From Asterochloris sp. CNOR1 (Eukaryota; Chlorophyta; Trebouxiophyceae; Trebouxiales; Trebouxiaceae): a stretch of DNA of 64,000 nt. Every line of letters starts with the position of its first letter. Within the stretch, counting starts at the first letter, position 1. The position numbers and the translations under genes were made by a program. The notes under the pieces were generated by a model. It saw only the letters and a program-made list of their open reading frames with translations, was not told the origin of the DNA and did no database searches. Positions 43,401-55,924 of this stretch are shown here, piece after piece. Where the stretch lies: assembly GCA_963969365.1 (NCBI GenBank), contig OZ017758.1:992001-1056000 (forward strand), read 5' to 3'.

Positions 43401-45152
43401 GGGTGCGTCATTCAGGATCAAGCCTGGCTGGCTACCAGATGAGCCCCGAGCTGCTGGGCAGCAGCGAGCAGCAGCAGTGTTGTGGAGATCATACCCCTGC
43501 AGCTGTTCCTGCCAGTGCACAGAGGCTGCCAGCCAGTCGCCTGCGCACTGCTCCCCGCTCTGCCTTCAAGAGCAGGCTGCAGTACTCAGACGGGGATGAG
43601 GTGCCAGCGTCTCTGATCAAGGCGGAGCGGGTGCCACAATCAGCCAGGTGTGCCTGCCAGCAGCTTGCTGGCCTTTCACACCAATGTTGTGACAAAACAG
43701 CGACACAGCTGGCTAATGACTGCTTGGCCTCACTCCCAGTCAAGAGGTTGTCGGTGCTGCCGGGTGGAATGCTTCCCAGATAATGTTTGCATGTTACTGA
43801 GGAGGTAGCCAGTGCTGCCAGGTAGCATACTTTGCCAGACCATGTTTGCATGTGCTGCTGACTGGTGCCCAACGTTGCACCGTGTGCTGTGCAGCCACCC
43901 TGCCAGGGGCCAGCGGGAGGTGATGGGGCTCAGGAGCGAGGTCAAGATGAGGCCGGGCATTGAGCTGGGCAGCATTGCCCTGCTGAGCCCTGTGCGTGCC
44001 ACCACCAGGCTGAGGGAGGAGCTGGGCGTTTCCAAGGTGGGCCTGCGCCTTGTGCACAGCTGGAACATTGCCACACAGGATGTGGCAGCCTCACCCCCCG
44101 GGCCCTTATCCCACCCTGGGAGGCTGCTGCTGTGACACAGGGGTGGGCGGGTGACGGCCTAGTTGGCTGCTGAGCATGTGCATCATAGCAGCCAGCAGTC
44201 TTGTATAGCATCTGGAGCTACATTGGAAGTTGCACTCCTCCAGGCCCGCCGCTGCGGTCTTTTCTGTTACTAGACGTCATCTTGGCTGATGTTTGCATTG
44301 CTTTGCATCAAACAGAGGCGCTTCAGCTGCTTGCATCGTCTCTGCGCAGGTGCTGGTGGATGCTTTCCAGCAGTTGCACACACAGTGAGATGCACAGGGC
44401 TGCTCTGGCTGCAGGTCATCACCCCTGTGCGGCGTTCAGCACGCAAGTCGCTTGGGGGTGCCCTGGCAGCCTCCATGTTGGAGGAGCATGGCTATGCCTA
44501 TGCACCCAATGAGGCCCTTGGTCCCAGACGTGCAGCGCTCTTTGACCATGTGGACATGGCCGGCCCACCAGCTGAAGATCGCCCTGACGGGCTGGTGCAG
44601 CAGGGCAGTCATGCATCACTGTCGCCTGGTTCAGCGACAGGCATTGACATCTCAGATGGGCAGTCAGTGCCCTCCAGTTCTCCTGAGGCAGCGCCATGGC
44701 TGGCAGCTACTCAGAGGCAGGCCCAGAGATGCTTCAGCATTGCTGCAGAGGCACCAGAGGCTGAGGCCTCGGTAGCTGATGCTGTCCCGCCGTTCAGCCC
44801 TCTGCACGTGCCGGCACCCCAAGCTGCTGCTAGCTCAGCTGCAACAGGCCCCGCAGTATCCCCGCTGGAGCCTGAGGCGCCACCTAAGCCACAGAGAACC
44901 CGCCTTGGTGCCAGTTCCAGTGGAAGGTTGTCTGCAAAGGTGGGCTGCTTCCTTGCAAGTAAGTGCAGCTGGAAACACCCGGTGCCTGTGGACTGATGTG
45001 AAAGCTGGTTTGTGCAGAGGACACGTGGAAGCGATGCTCTTAGCGCCTCCGGCAATGATTCCCCATCTCTCAGCCCCACTGAGGCAGGCATCCGCTCTGG
45101 ACTGCGTCGCTCCGCCCGGCTGATCAACAAGACCCAGTCCAGGCTGTGCTGA
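40493..45152 (+). CDS. Large disordered basic protein with repeated RRSAR motifs, possibly cell-division related
   Basis: Thirteen exons join in phase to about 914 residues: 40493-40657, 40772-41131, 41313-41445, 41556-41681, 41784-41854, 41977-42443, 42527-42585, 42686-42916, 42985-43083, 43416-43647, 43895-44036, 44415-44939 and 45018-45152. It is Ser/Ala/Gln/Pro-rich and probably mostly unstructured. Three short related basic motifs stand out near the C-terminus: LLSPVRATTRLREELGVSK, VITPVRRSARKSLGG and GLRRSARLINKTQ. Proline-directed (S/T)P-x-R-R-S-x-R sites of this kind occur in mitotic microtubule proteins of the CKAP2 type, so a cell-cycle role with CDK phosphorylation is possible, but that is a weak inference and no domain is certain. 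AATAAA at 45157 follows the stop. Confidence 0.7.
43735..43868 (+). repeat. 66-base tandem duplication in an intron
   Basis: Two adjacent copies: 'tgtcggtgctgccgggtgga' to 'ataatgtttgcatgttactg', then 'agccagtgctgccaggtagc' to 'accatgtttgcatgtgctgc'. Confidence 0.8.
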
Positions 45153-45457
45153 CACCAATAAAATCTGCAGCTGGGGGACCTTTGCCATGAAGCCAGGAGC
45201 CATGAGTGGGAAGTGCTCTGAAGTGTCTTTCTTACCCATGAAAAGCCACTGCTTGTCATAACAACAGGGCTGGGCAGATCTGCACACCATATGCGACAGA
45301 TGGCAGCAGTTAAGGAAGTTCTGAAGCAGGATTGGGGGTCCAGAAAATCGCAACAGGCAAACGCTCTGCCATGCTCAGCTTTATCGTGACATGATGCCTA
45401 GCTGTGCCTCATTCGGCTTCACGCTGGGGCAATGCTACGCTGTGGTGGCCCAGCAGC

Positions 45458-46031
45458 ATGACTATCAGGCTCAGCAGACACTTTACCAGGCTGCTGAGGA
45501 GGGGCATGTGCGCCGTACTGCTGGCTTGCTGCCAACTTTGCTACGCACAGCTGCTGGGCTCCACGAGCAGCCAGGTCCTTGCTCTGTGTGGTGCTGCCAT
45601 GGCGCTGTCCATCTCACAGCCAACAGTTGACAGCATCACACTGAGAAGACTCTGCAGCACTGCGCTTGAAATGGATTATGGGGGCATCAGCTGAGCCTGA
45701 TGTTGACATATGTTGCATGCAGTGCAAAGGGACATTTAGACAGCTAGTCAAGCTTTTCTGCTGTAAGTGGCGGGGGCTGCCAGTCATGTGGAGCATCTGC
45801 TTCCATGAGTAAAAGTTCAACTCTGTACTCTATTTGCAGCAAATCCTCCAGCTCTGCTCTAGTCAGGACCCAAGAGAGATCCTCAAAATCTGCTGCGGCC
45901 CCAACATTGCACATGAGCTCTGGTACCTCATTCTTCTGCTCAGCCAGGATCTGCAGTTCATACGGACTGCAGTCACTTCAGGCAAAGACATACCGCAAAG
46001 CTCAGAGCTAGCTCAAGGCTTGCAGACGTGA
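45458..46031 (+). CDS. Possible small gene or gene remnant, unknown
   Basis: A two-exon model, 45458-45574 and 45840-46031, joins in phase to 102 residues. The second part is the more protein-like: LCSSQDPREILKICCGPN, ELWYLILLLSQDLQFIRTAV, amphipathic and helical. The first part (RRGMCAVLLACCQLCYAQLL) is hydrophobic. No family is recognised. The second exon could be the 3' end of a gene whose other exons have decayed. The rest of 45153-46189 shows nothing further. Confidence 0.3.
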
Positions 46032-46189
46032 AGGTCTGGCACGGAGGTGCACAGGATAATGTGTGTGCACAGGTTCTGCAGACCATCCAGAGGTGATTTC
46101 AGCTGCAAAAGACAAAGCCCTGCCTGCAGTGCACACTGCGGGCTACAATATGCAGGTATGTGAAGTTGACTTCTGCAACTGGGCAGCAT

Positions 46190-49100
46190 TCAGGACCTGA
46201 ATCTCACCAAGACCCTCCCCACAGACCACAACACAAGGCGTGTGCATCGCACCTCGCGAAGGTGTGCGCAGCGCAGGATCAGCTGCGCCCACACCGTGCT
46301 GGCCGCCAGCAGCCCAAGGGCCAGGTCTGGCCCAGCCATATCCACCACAGCCAGGGGCCCAGCGGCTGTGCAGCCCTTGAGCGCTGCTGCCAGCAGCAGG
46401 GGCCCAGCCTCCACCAGCCGCTCGTCCTCACTGGCTGGCATCTGCAGCGCCACCTCGACCAGGCCATCCTCTGGCAGAGCTTTGACCTGCACGTACAGGA
46501 CACAGCTTGAGGATTTTCTGGGGGTGCAACAGCAGGAGCGCCCCTACGCCAAGCACAAATCTGGCAGGGCCTTGACCACTACATGCCAGAGGGTTCACAG
46601 GCCAAGCACATGAAACAAAGCCACAGCCCTGCAACATGCGCAAAATTGAACACAACAGCATCCAGGCCATCCTGCGCTGCTTTTGACAAAGCCACTACAC
46701 CGGCAGTGGGACGCAGCTGCAGCTATGACCTCATGTTGCTATGACCTCATGAGGTCTGCCTTGCTAACATCTTGAACAGCATGCTCACCTGGCACAACTC
46801 CTGACCTGCTCGTGACTCACGCTCCAGAAGCAGTGCTCTCTCCTGAGGCCACATGCATGCAGTCCCCAGTGTTCCGTTGCAGACCTGCCCAGCATCAGTG
46901 CTCGCTTTGCGGGAACACTCACATTGAGCTGCGCCCCAGGAAGCTGCTGAAGTGGCTCCTGTAGCCCCTCCTGCAGCTGCTGCACCACCCCCTGCAGCTC
47001 GGCCTGTGGAGCTTTGGGGAACCCAGTGCTGGCCACACAGCCAGCAGTCACTGTGACGGTCGCCTCATCACCCCTGCAGACACAGATGTGTGGCTTGCCT
47101 ACAGGGTCCTGGCTGCACTCTGGGGACACAAACATACCCAGCAGAGCATGGCTGGCAAAGCATCAGACTATCCAGTGCTTCCAGCAGGCGGCAAACATGC
47201 TCTTGAACTTTGCCACTATCCAGCTGGCATCACAAAACCCACCTGTTGGCCTGCACAACATCAGCGTAGGGGAGCGGCAACCGCGGAGCCACCCGCAGAG
47301 TCAGCGTGAAAGCCTGGAAGCTGCCGCCATCTGAACCTGGCACCACCAGATCTTCCCCTTGCCCATTGAAAATCAGGTCCAAGGCGCGGCACTGCAGCAT
47401 CTCGATGTGCTGCTCCAGCAGCTGACCTGCCATGTCCAGCAGCCCCTTGCGGCATTCCTCATCTGCCTGGCCGGCTGCCGCCTCCCATCCAGCGTGCCAG
47501 CCTGCAAACTCGCTGCAGTGGCAGAGACCTTTCAGTGAGCGTGCCGGCAGCCGACGTGTCCCATGAGGATGCATGCCAGTCTGTGCAGCCCGGGCTTCCT
47601 GGATTGGGTGCTGGTCTGCACATCACTGCAGCTCAGCGCTATCCAGGGTGCTTGCTGGCGGGGCCCCTCCAGCACAGCAGGGACCGAGGAGACCCCGCCG
47701 TATCAGCGGATGTGAGGGCTGCTGGGTGCACAGGTTTTCAAGTGCTAGTGAACCCGACCCACTGTAGCCGGCGTGGACCAAGGCAGGAGGCAGGGAGTTG
47801 CAGAGAGCCCTGCGCTGTGACAGAGCCTGCCTGCAGGCACTTGCGGTTGCGCTCAAGCCTCGGAGCAGCTCATCCTAAGCTGGCAGCCCTGCCTCACCTG
47901 GTCATGGCAAAATGCTTCTGGACCAGACCCTCTGGGGGAACACGGCAGGAGTGCCCTGACTTGGGCATTCATGTACTGCTGGGCAAACGGAGACCCAGCC
48001 ACTCACACTGCCACCGCCCCCCATGCACAATGTGCTCTGACACTGCTGTCTCACCTGGTCCTTTCAAAGTACTTCTTCCAGGCCACCGCCTCGTCCACAT
48101 CCCTGTCTGCCTCTGGGTGGACAGCGTGCAGCTCGCCCTGGGCGGCCTCTTCTGTCAGGATGGCGCCCAGCCAGGAGTGCTGCGGCTGCCCCTGCCCCTC
48201 CCCAAGCAGCTGCAGCAGAGGGTAAGCTACGTGGGTCAGCCCATAACCAAAAGTTTGACTGGGGTTCGACTATCCAGGCGCATGAGGAGTGCTGCGGCTG
48301 CTGCTGCCCCCATCCCCCAGCAGCTGCAGTAATGGTGAGGGTGAGTAGCCAGGCAAACATGCAAGCTAAATGGTCACACGCAAAACGCATTGCCTACAAG
48401 CAACCTTGCAGCTGCTGCTGTCCCTCCTGCGGCGGTGGCAGCAGCAGCAACAGGGGTGACGCCATCTTAAGCGTTGCAAGGCTACGACGGCTGCTGCTCC
48501 TCCCTAGCAGCTGCAGCAGCACCAGGTGCCAAGTGCCAGAGAGCCACACCTTGAACAGACCTGATGCAGGGGTGATGGTATCTTCCTACGCCCTGCTGCA
48601 GCAGCCGAAGTGGCCACATGACGCTGGTGGCCATGCTCTGGGCAGCCTGGTCAGGATGCAGGGTGCTGGCAACACTTGGGGGCTCTGCCTGACATGCAGC
48701 TTACTAAACTTGTTCTGCCTTGCAGTCTTGCCGCACAGCCTGCCGCCACTCCTGTCCATCGCCTGAACAGTGCTGCTGCAAGAGGCAGCGCCTTCCAACA
48801 AGTATGCACCACCAGCATTGTAGTGCCTGCAGACCAGCTGCAACAGGAGGGCACATCATCGACCGCCCCCTGCAACCTGACCTGAGCAAACAGGTGTGCG
48901 CCGCCCGCCAGGCCCTGGGCGTCCCCCAGAGCGAACTGGCGGCTCAGGCGGTTGAGGTGCTGCACTGCGCGGACCATGGTGGCGGGCTGCTGCGAGAAGG
49001 ACATCCACCTGGAGGCCTGCACGCGCGCAAGGGGGCCGCCCTCCAGGCGCGAGGCAGACTCATCAGCCACCTGCACCGGGACAGTGACAGCCTAGGCATT

Positions 49101-52100
49101 GCAAGCAGCTGACCCAGCCTTTTCTTGGAGACGAATTGGAGGCCACTGGTCGTGCTATGGTCACCACAAGGCAGCCATTTACACCTTCTCAGAAGGCTGC
49201 GTCTTGACGCCCGCCGGTGATCAGCCTGATTAGACGGGATGTCTTGCTGGGGGCAGGCATCCTGTGCAAGGCATGCATCGGCTGACTTGCAGCGGCTGCA
49301 CCGGCCAGGCAGTGCAGGCCTCAGGAGCCACAGGCAGGCGGCCTGACACACGGTGGCCATGCCACCTGCTCTTGCAGTGTAGCAGTCTGGATGCGGATCC
49401 CAAGGTCTGTCACGAGCAACACCTGCACGGCAATCCTTTCCACATGCAGGCACTGACCCTCCCTCCCAGGTGCCTGCTCGTGCCCAGTGCCTGTGCAGGC
49501 CCACCTGCATCGAGATCTCCTCCACCTCCAGGCACCACCCCTCCTCCCCGGGCGCGTGCTCCACGTCCCCGCAGTGCCACGCGCTGAAGTCGTCGACGGC
49601 ACAGTCCCAGATGGCCTGGCACTCCTGCAGGCCAAACCCGGCCGCCAGCTGCAGCCAGAAGCGCACCAGCAGCGGGCGCCGGCGGCTGCGGCACAGCAGA
49701 CGAGCATAGCTGCCCACCGCTGCCTGGTCCATGCTCTGGTCTCTGATCAGCTGCTCGCAGTAGGCCTCCAGCAGCCCGTTCATGCACTCCTGCAGCACAT
49801 GTACCGTGCAAGCTGTCCACCAGCTGTGCATGCTGCAGCTGCTCAAGGTAGCTGAATATTTTCCACACAGCAAAGACATGGTGATCATGCAAGATCATGG
49901 GGGACAAGAGCACTCAGAGTACCATTGCACCAGAGGGCCACGATGATGGAAGGCAGCCTGGAAAATAAGGCAGGACTTGGTCCGACTCCCGTGGAGCTTG
50001 GCCTCTGCAGCATTCTTGAGGGCCAAGCCATAGGAGCTTCAGTGGCGAAAGGCGCAGCTTCTGGCAGGGCCTGCCAGATATCAACACGCAGACTCACATG
50101 AACCTCAGCATCTGCGGCATCAGGGGTGCCCCAGGGCTTTGGAGCCCCAGTGGGCAGCTGCGCAATCATGACTGCCAGGTGGGCCGCCACGCGCCGACGA
50201 GTGTCGCAGTCACACTCTGGTGCAGCCTGCATGCAAAGTTGCACCCTGAGCGACAGCATCGAGCATCATGTTGCCTGCAGACTTGCCTGCTGAACAAAGT
50301 CATGCAGGCCCGGCGCGTCTCCTCACACCATCCACTCCCTTACCATCTTTGTGATGCCTGGGGGACCTCCACCCTACCACATACATGCGCTCAGATGTAG
50401 CAGCAAGATGTATGCTGCTTGGAGTGCATGCACATGCGTCATATACCTGTCTGGGACCCAGCAGTTTGCTGCTGACTGGCCTACCACAGCTGCAGCTTAA
50501 GCCAGGGGGCTGACGCTTTACCTGCGCCCTGATCATTGACAGTCCATGTCCTGCAAGCTCGCCACACGAACCCAGGCACAAACGCTGCTGCCGTAAATTC
50601 AGGAGCATGGTCTCACTGGTCAGTGAGAGCTCAGTCCTGTGAGGCCACCGCACAGACCAAAGCATGCATGGCTGCTGTAACACTTGTGGGATCTCGGCCC
50701 CACCTGCACCCATGCCGGCATTGTCTCTGCCAACAGGGTTCTCCAGCGCTCTGCAATTATGTCCTTGAGCACCTGCCAGTCAGAGGGCAGGTGGACTCCT
50801 GCCTGGGTGCAGTCTTGCTCCACAGTCTCCAGCAGCCCAGTAACATCTTGGGGCCTTCCCTCACCCTGCAGGGCATTGTAGTGCCACGAGATGGTGCCTC
50901 CCTCATGCTGCACACGGCAGGGACATTCCCTGATGCCAGACATACACTCGAGCCCAGTGCATGCTCAGCCAAGGGCGGTAGCCTGGGAACACCTCAGTGG
51001 CGGCAGCAGGCAGCCTGGAAGCAGTCTGTTGTCTCAGCCATCCTGCCCCATAACCTAATCAGAAGCAGGGAGTAGTGGCAGCAATCATGCAGAAGTAGAG
51101 GTCCAGTAACAAAGCAAGGATGGCAGCAGCACGTGCCTGCCTAGTAGTAGGCAGCTCACCATGGCAGCTTGCTGCACGGCGGCGCCATCATGAATGGCAA
51201 CCCCAAGCTGCCGTGCACGCTCAGGGTCATCTAGGAGCGCCTGAGAGGCGCTCAGTGCGTCGATGCCCTACACAGAAGTCACTGGTCTCTGTCAGAGCAT
51301 CTGAAGACGCAGTCAAGTTGAGCATGGCCGCCCAACCAGGGGTGGGAGAGGGCCTTGCACAGAAGGTGAGCAGGGAGGTGCCTCCCTGTCAAGGCCGCTG
51401 TCCAGGGAGCTGGGCGGTGCACCAATGTCAGTGCAGCCTTTGATGTGGTATGTGGATCAGCCTAGCGGCCAAGCTGTAGGCATTGGAACTGCGTTTGCAC
51501 AGTGGACAGCAGCATGCTTGTCGTGCAGGCATGCCCCCCCACCCAAGCGACAGCACTGCTGGCCCTGCTCTGTTCCAGCAGGGCTGCATCTATGCGCCTC
51601 TCAAGCCAGCAGCGTGTGTGGGCCCAGGCCATGTCCATCCACCCCTCACAAGCCTGCAGAGAATGACAGAGTAGGTGAAAGCCTGCAGATGCGCCTTGAG
51701 GAATTCTTTGGCGCTGACAGGTGCCAGTCAATATTGCTGCTGGCTGGCCTTGGGTCATCTCGTATCAGCAGGCGCCACTGGGGCTCAGGTGAGAATCTTG
51801 AAAGAGGCAGCTGGCAGCGTTCTGCCAATGCGAGGCTGAGGCAGTGAAGATATTGGACTGCAAACAGAGCGTCCTTCAATACTGTGCTCAAATGGTGCGG
51901 TGGGTGGCAAGCGCCATCCGCCGCCTGCCAGTGGGCACTGCCTCATCAAAGCTGAAGGTGTCTAACTGCTTCTTCTTGCGCACAACACCTGTCAGAGCTG
52001 TGCAGCCACAGCAGCATGTTGAGAGAAGCCTCACCGGCAGCATTCCTGGCAGCTGGGCGCCCAGGAAAGCATAGATGGCGCATTCCATGCGGGCAGCCTC

Positions 52101-55100
52101 ACTGTTGCTGCCGTTGCTGTGCCTGCTGATGCCACGCTGCTCTGAAATCGTTTTATACGCCTGCACAGGCAGGCTGGCAATCGAAATGGTTGTGGAGACC
52201 AAACAGGAAGGTGCACCTCAGCTGCTGTGAACAGTCAAGCCACATGGTGCAGTCCACATGTGGACCAGGAGGAGGGGAGGGCGGGGGCCCACTCCCATGA
52301 AGAATCCCAACAGCAGCGAGGCTCAGACACCAGACTGTGAGCTCTGCTCTGACAGATGAGCACAGGGAACCTCTTGTGACGGAGCTGTGGGGATCATGTG
52401 GCCTAGTGCCAGCTCTGGCCCACCTGGCAGCAAGCCCAGCGCCAGAGGAAGCGTGAACCATGCCCCTGTGCCTCCAGCCCCATGCTGAGCCCCTCCAGGT
52501 CCTCCGCAGCGGTCTGCTGCTGCGCTGAGAAGCCTGTAAACATGACATGCCACTCGTCTGCCTCTGAATGTCCAGGACCTGGAGCATGGCCAGGGATGCA
52601 ATCACACTTGCACCAGACAGACAGCGGAGTGTCAGGAAGAGACGCTACCATTTTCGGGGTGTTTGGCACAACTCCTACAAAGGAGGCCGATGGCCAGCGT
52701 CCATGTGCATGCAGCCATGGCCACAAGTGTCCTCGGTGCACACGGCCATCAGGCACAGTCCCAGTACAAGGCATTCCCTCAGCCATTGGAAATGAGCTCT
52801 CAATGCAAGGCTGTTGCTGCAGGTCAGGTGGTCGGGCACTTGGTGCACCATGGAAGGGTGTCTTGCAGCCGCTGCAGGGCCAGTCTGAAGCTCAGCTGCC
52901 GGAGCTCACCAAGTGGTGTGGGACCCCACTGCCCAGCACCTCCCAGGGAGGCCGCCCGCCAGTGCTGGTTGCAACGGGCGCACAGCTGACAGGCATCGTC
53001 CACGCGCCCGGCCCTCAGGCGCCGCCACACGTGGCGCAGCAGACGCGCCTCATTGGCAGCATCCAGATCAGCCAGGCAGGCTTCAGTCCTGTACAGCAGC
53101 AGTCCAGGATGCGGAGCTCACTGGATGGGTATGCTGCCCCTGCATTGCAGGTTGACCAGACCAAGATGCACCGCTGTGAGGCACCATTCAGGACAGCAAG
53201 GCAGGCCCTGGGCCTGAAGCGCAGCAACACCTGGCGGGCACCTCGATTGATAGGCATGCCGCCCCTACGTCGCAAGGCGCCCTGCACAGGACATACTCCC
53301 GTGCGGGTCACGGCCTTCAGCCATGCTGGGGGTGGGCACTAGTGCCAGGCAGGCAACGAACCTGCACGGCCCGACTTAGTGAAGCCGACCATCCCAGTAC
53401 AGCCTCCTGGTAGGCTGCTGCAGCCAGTCAGTCTGTGCCGCCTGTCTTCCTGCCTTGCTAGTCATGCTCCCTAGCATGGCTGGCTGGCCGCAGCAGCTTA
53501 CATCTGCAAGCCTTGTTATGGCTGAGAGCTGTTCGCGTACCTGGATGCCGCATCTGGATCCAGCTTCTGCACCAGGTGCCCGTCAGACTGCACGGCGGTG
53601 TCCAGCTCGCGCCGCGTGTTGCGCCAGAGGCCTGCGTCCTGGCTCAGCCCATCTGCAAGGCGGGCAGGGCTGCTTCACGATGGCAGTGGGCAGGCTGTCA
53701 TGTAGTGCACTGGGGCTGCACCATCCTCATCAACCCCCCGTTGTTGCACAGGCAGTACACATGCACAGGCATCACCTTTGCAGAGGCAGTCAACAAGGTG
53801 CCACGCCCAATCGATTGGACTTGACAGTCACCTTGCTGCATGTTGGCAAGGCTCTGCGCGGCCAGCGTCTCCAGCCAGGCAACCACCCTGGCAGCCTTGT
53901 TCAGCTTGAAATCTGTGCCAATGCAGTCGGCCACCTGCAGAGCAAAGGTGCAACGCTTACACAGAATGCCTCTGCTACCTGCCTGCAGCAAACAGACATG
54001 CCACAGCTGCCCACCTGCCTGTGAATCTGGCTGCATGCCTTGCCCTTGCTGTGGCCTCCAGGCCAGTCCTTGGAGGTCTCAGCGTGCACCTGCAGCATGA
54101 GCTGCCAGAGGGCTGCCTCCTGATCCAGCGCATCAGCCTTGTTGTCAAGGTCCTGGCGCTCAAAAGGACCCCCAGCCCAAGCCTGCCTGCAGGCACAGGG
54201 CTTGTGATGGCCATGGCGCTCTGGCTGAGGCCAGCATAGGGCACAGACTGTCAACATGGTGGCTGGCATGTAGACACCATCACTGCCTGAATATGGGAGC
54301 CCCTACTGAGCAGGCACCTGCCATGGTGGGTTGACCTGAGCTGGTGGTGTCATGCCTGCCTGTGCTGCCTGAGCCTGCAACCGCCAGCAGGAAGGCTACC
54401 ACCAGATAGCAGCTTGCCCAGTGCCTGGCCGCCTCCTGCTCGCCGGCTTGGCCAGTGCAGCGACCCAGTGCACTATGGCATTATGGAGGGGAGCTATGCC
54501 TCCATTTCTGATGGGCCTGCCAGGATACAAGAGCACATGGCCAGGGTGCAGTCGCTACGCAAGCAGGGCCTGCAAGTTGTGCCGGACGCTGTCTACGACA
54601 GCACATCTCCGGCAGGTGTGCGGCTCCACACTTTCACTAGCATGAAGTGTGCGTGAACATGAAGGCCGGTGGCAAGATGGGAAGAGAGCACTGCTGGGGG
54701 CTTTCGTAAGCCCTGGGTGAACAGCCAGTGCTGCCTGAAGTAGCACCTGGAAATGTTGGGGACAGCAGCAGCCCCACTGGCAGCACAGCAGGAAGGCTTG
54801 TCCCTTCACCATCTCCCAGCCCAGGCTGGACCATCTTGAGACAGTAACAGGACAGCCTGACACATCTGCGCTGCAGGCATGCTGTCCCCAGCTGAGCTGC
54901 ATGCAAGCTGCAGCATGCCCGGCCTCTTACCTGAGCTCCCCTGCCTGCTGAAGACAGATGTCTGAGAACGCGCTCAGGCAGCCCTTGATGCTGCTGTTGG
55001 ATGGGTCCTGTGCATCCGAGGCGGCCATCGTGTCCATCAACTCCACAGCCACATCTGCAAACTGCTGCACCAGCGTCTCTGGGGCGTCTGTTGCCATGGG

Positions 55101-55525
55101 CTCGTCATCACCTGCAGCCGGCACAACCCATGCTGCCATCAATGCTGATGCGCCACTTTGCCAATAGCATGCTGTGCAGCCATGTTGGCATCAGAAGGAC
55201 CATCAGATTGCAGCGCACCAAGCCAAAGCGCCTCTGAGGGCAGCTGGAACCTGTTCTGCTCTGGCTGTGCTACCACCGCCATTTCCCTTTGGTTGTGCTG
55301 CGCGCCATGGCTGCTGCTGCTGTTGCTGACATGTGGGGAAAACGCAGCATTGTCTTGAGCTGCCCACAGGCCCACTGCAGGGGACTGCGGATCTGGGTGG
55401 TAGCCAGCCTGGAAGAGGGGATTGGCAAGGCCTGCAGGTCCAGCAAGCGGCTCTGACCCCCTGTGATGTGATTGTTGCATTGAAGCCTGTTCACAGCAGC
55501 TCATCATCATGCCTGCAGGCTCCAT
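46190..55525 (-). CDS. NUP107: Nuclear pore protein Nup107
   Basis: Eighteen exons join in phase to about 1,017 residues: 55219-55525, 54931-55111, 54015-54186, 53832-53934, 53541-53652, 52910-53088, 52424-52533, 52035-52160, 51543-51653, 51160-51267, 50704-50772, 50098-50226, 49505-49789, 48882-49070, 48055-48209, 47243-47512, 46923-47073 and 46190-46486. Diagnostic Nup107 segments are KAARVVAWLETLAAQSL, SQDAGLWRNTRRELD, VWRRLRAGRVDDACQLCARC, NQHWRAASLGG, GSRFLWRWACC, ECAIYAFLGAQLPGMLP and CEGWMDMAWAHTRCWLERR. It is an alpha-helical member of the Nup107-160 Y complex scaffold. The final residues (VGRVLVRFRS) do not look like the family's C-terminus. A donor CGCGAG|GTGCGA near 46250 suggests one or more small last exons that I could not find. 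The start is the first ATG of an Asn/Gln/Ser-rich region. Confidence 0.92.
48165..48530 (-). repeat. Copies of a NUP107 exon start in the preceding intron
   Basis: The exon edge at 48209 (plus strand: gaggagtgctgcggctgccc-like 'gagtgctgcggctgcccctg' ... 'agcagctgcagcag') recurs at 48286-48330 (gagtgctgcggctgctgctg ... cagcagctgcagtaa) and about 48487-48525 (ggctgctgctcctccctagc, agctgcagcagcacc). Copies keep the acceptor CTGCAG on the minus strand. Confidence 0.75.
54414..54656 (+). other. Antisense open frame of protein-like character inside a NUP107 intron
   Basis: Within the intron 54187-54930, the opposite strand carries an 80-codon frame reading SDPVHYGIMEGSYASISD, PARIQEHMARVQSLRKQG, LQVVPDAVYDSTSPAGVR and ending LHTFTSMKCA. 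It starts after an acceptor-like GTGCAG at 54459. Unlike most chance frames here it has balanced, non-repetitive composition. I do not recognise it. It may be a processed fragment of another gene or an exon of a nested gene. Confidence 0.4.
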
Positions 55526-55924
55526 GATCAAGGACTCATGCTTTGGTCTTCCAATTTCATACTTTACTTCCACAAACAGCTTGGGCAGCAGGCCTCATGA
55601 AGTCAAAGTCAACCATTAGGTCAAACCGAATCTGAACAGCATGGAGCCTTCAGCACGGGGCCTAGGAAGATGACAGATGGGGCTGTGGATTGTGTGCAAC
55701 AAGGCAAAGTTTGTTCCCTGCACCAGTTGTCTTGCCAGGGGCAAAGCTGGGAAGGGGCAGGCCGCCCCACACGCCATCACTCACTGGTGCACTGTCAGAA
55801 GAGGCTCCAGATCCGATGAGGTTGGTGTTGAGAGTCCGGATAGATTGTACTCATCACTTGGCTTTCCACCTGGCAGCTTGACACCTGCCTAGGCACATGG
55901 TGTCTGTACGGAATCCATCTAGCA
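55526..55924. promoter_or_regulatory. Head-to-head gap between NUP107 and chorismate mutase
   Basis: About 400 bases hold both 5' ends. No motif is clear. A first exon with a plastid-targeting peptide for the chorismate mutase might also lie here, but I could not support one. Confidence 0.4.

Noticed and set aside
51654-52034. Minus-strand frames that look like extra NUP107 exons (for example FSFDEAVPTGRRRMALATH)
   Set aside because: The flanking exons 52035-52160 and 51543-51653 join in phase directly and match the family; adding the extra segment finds no fitting splice sites.
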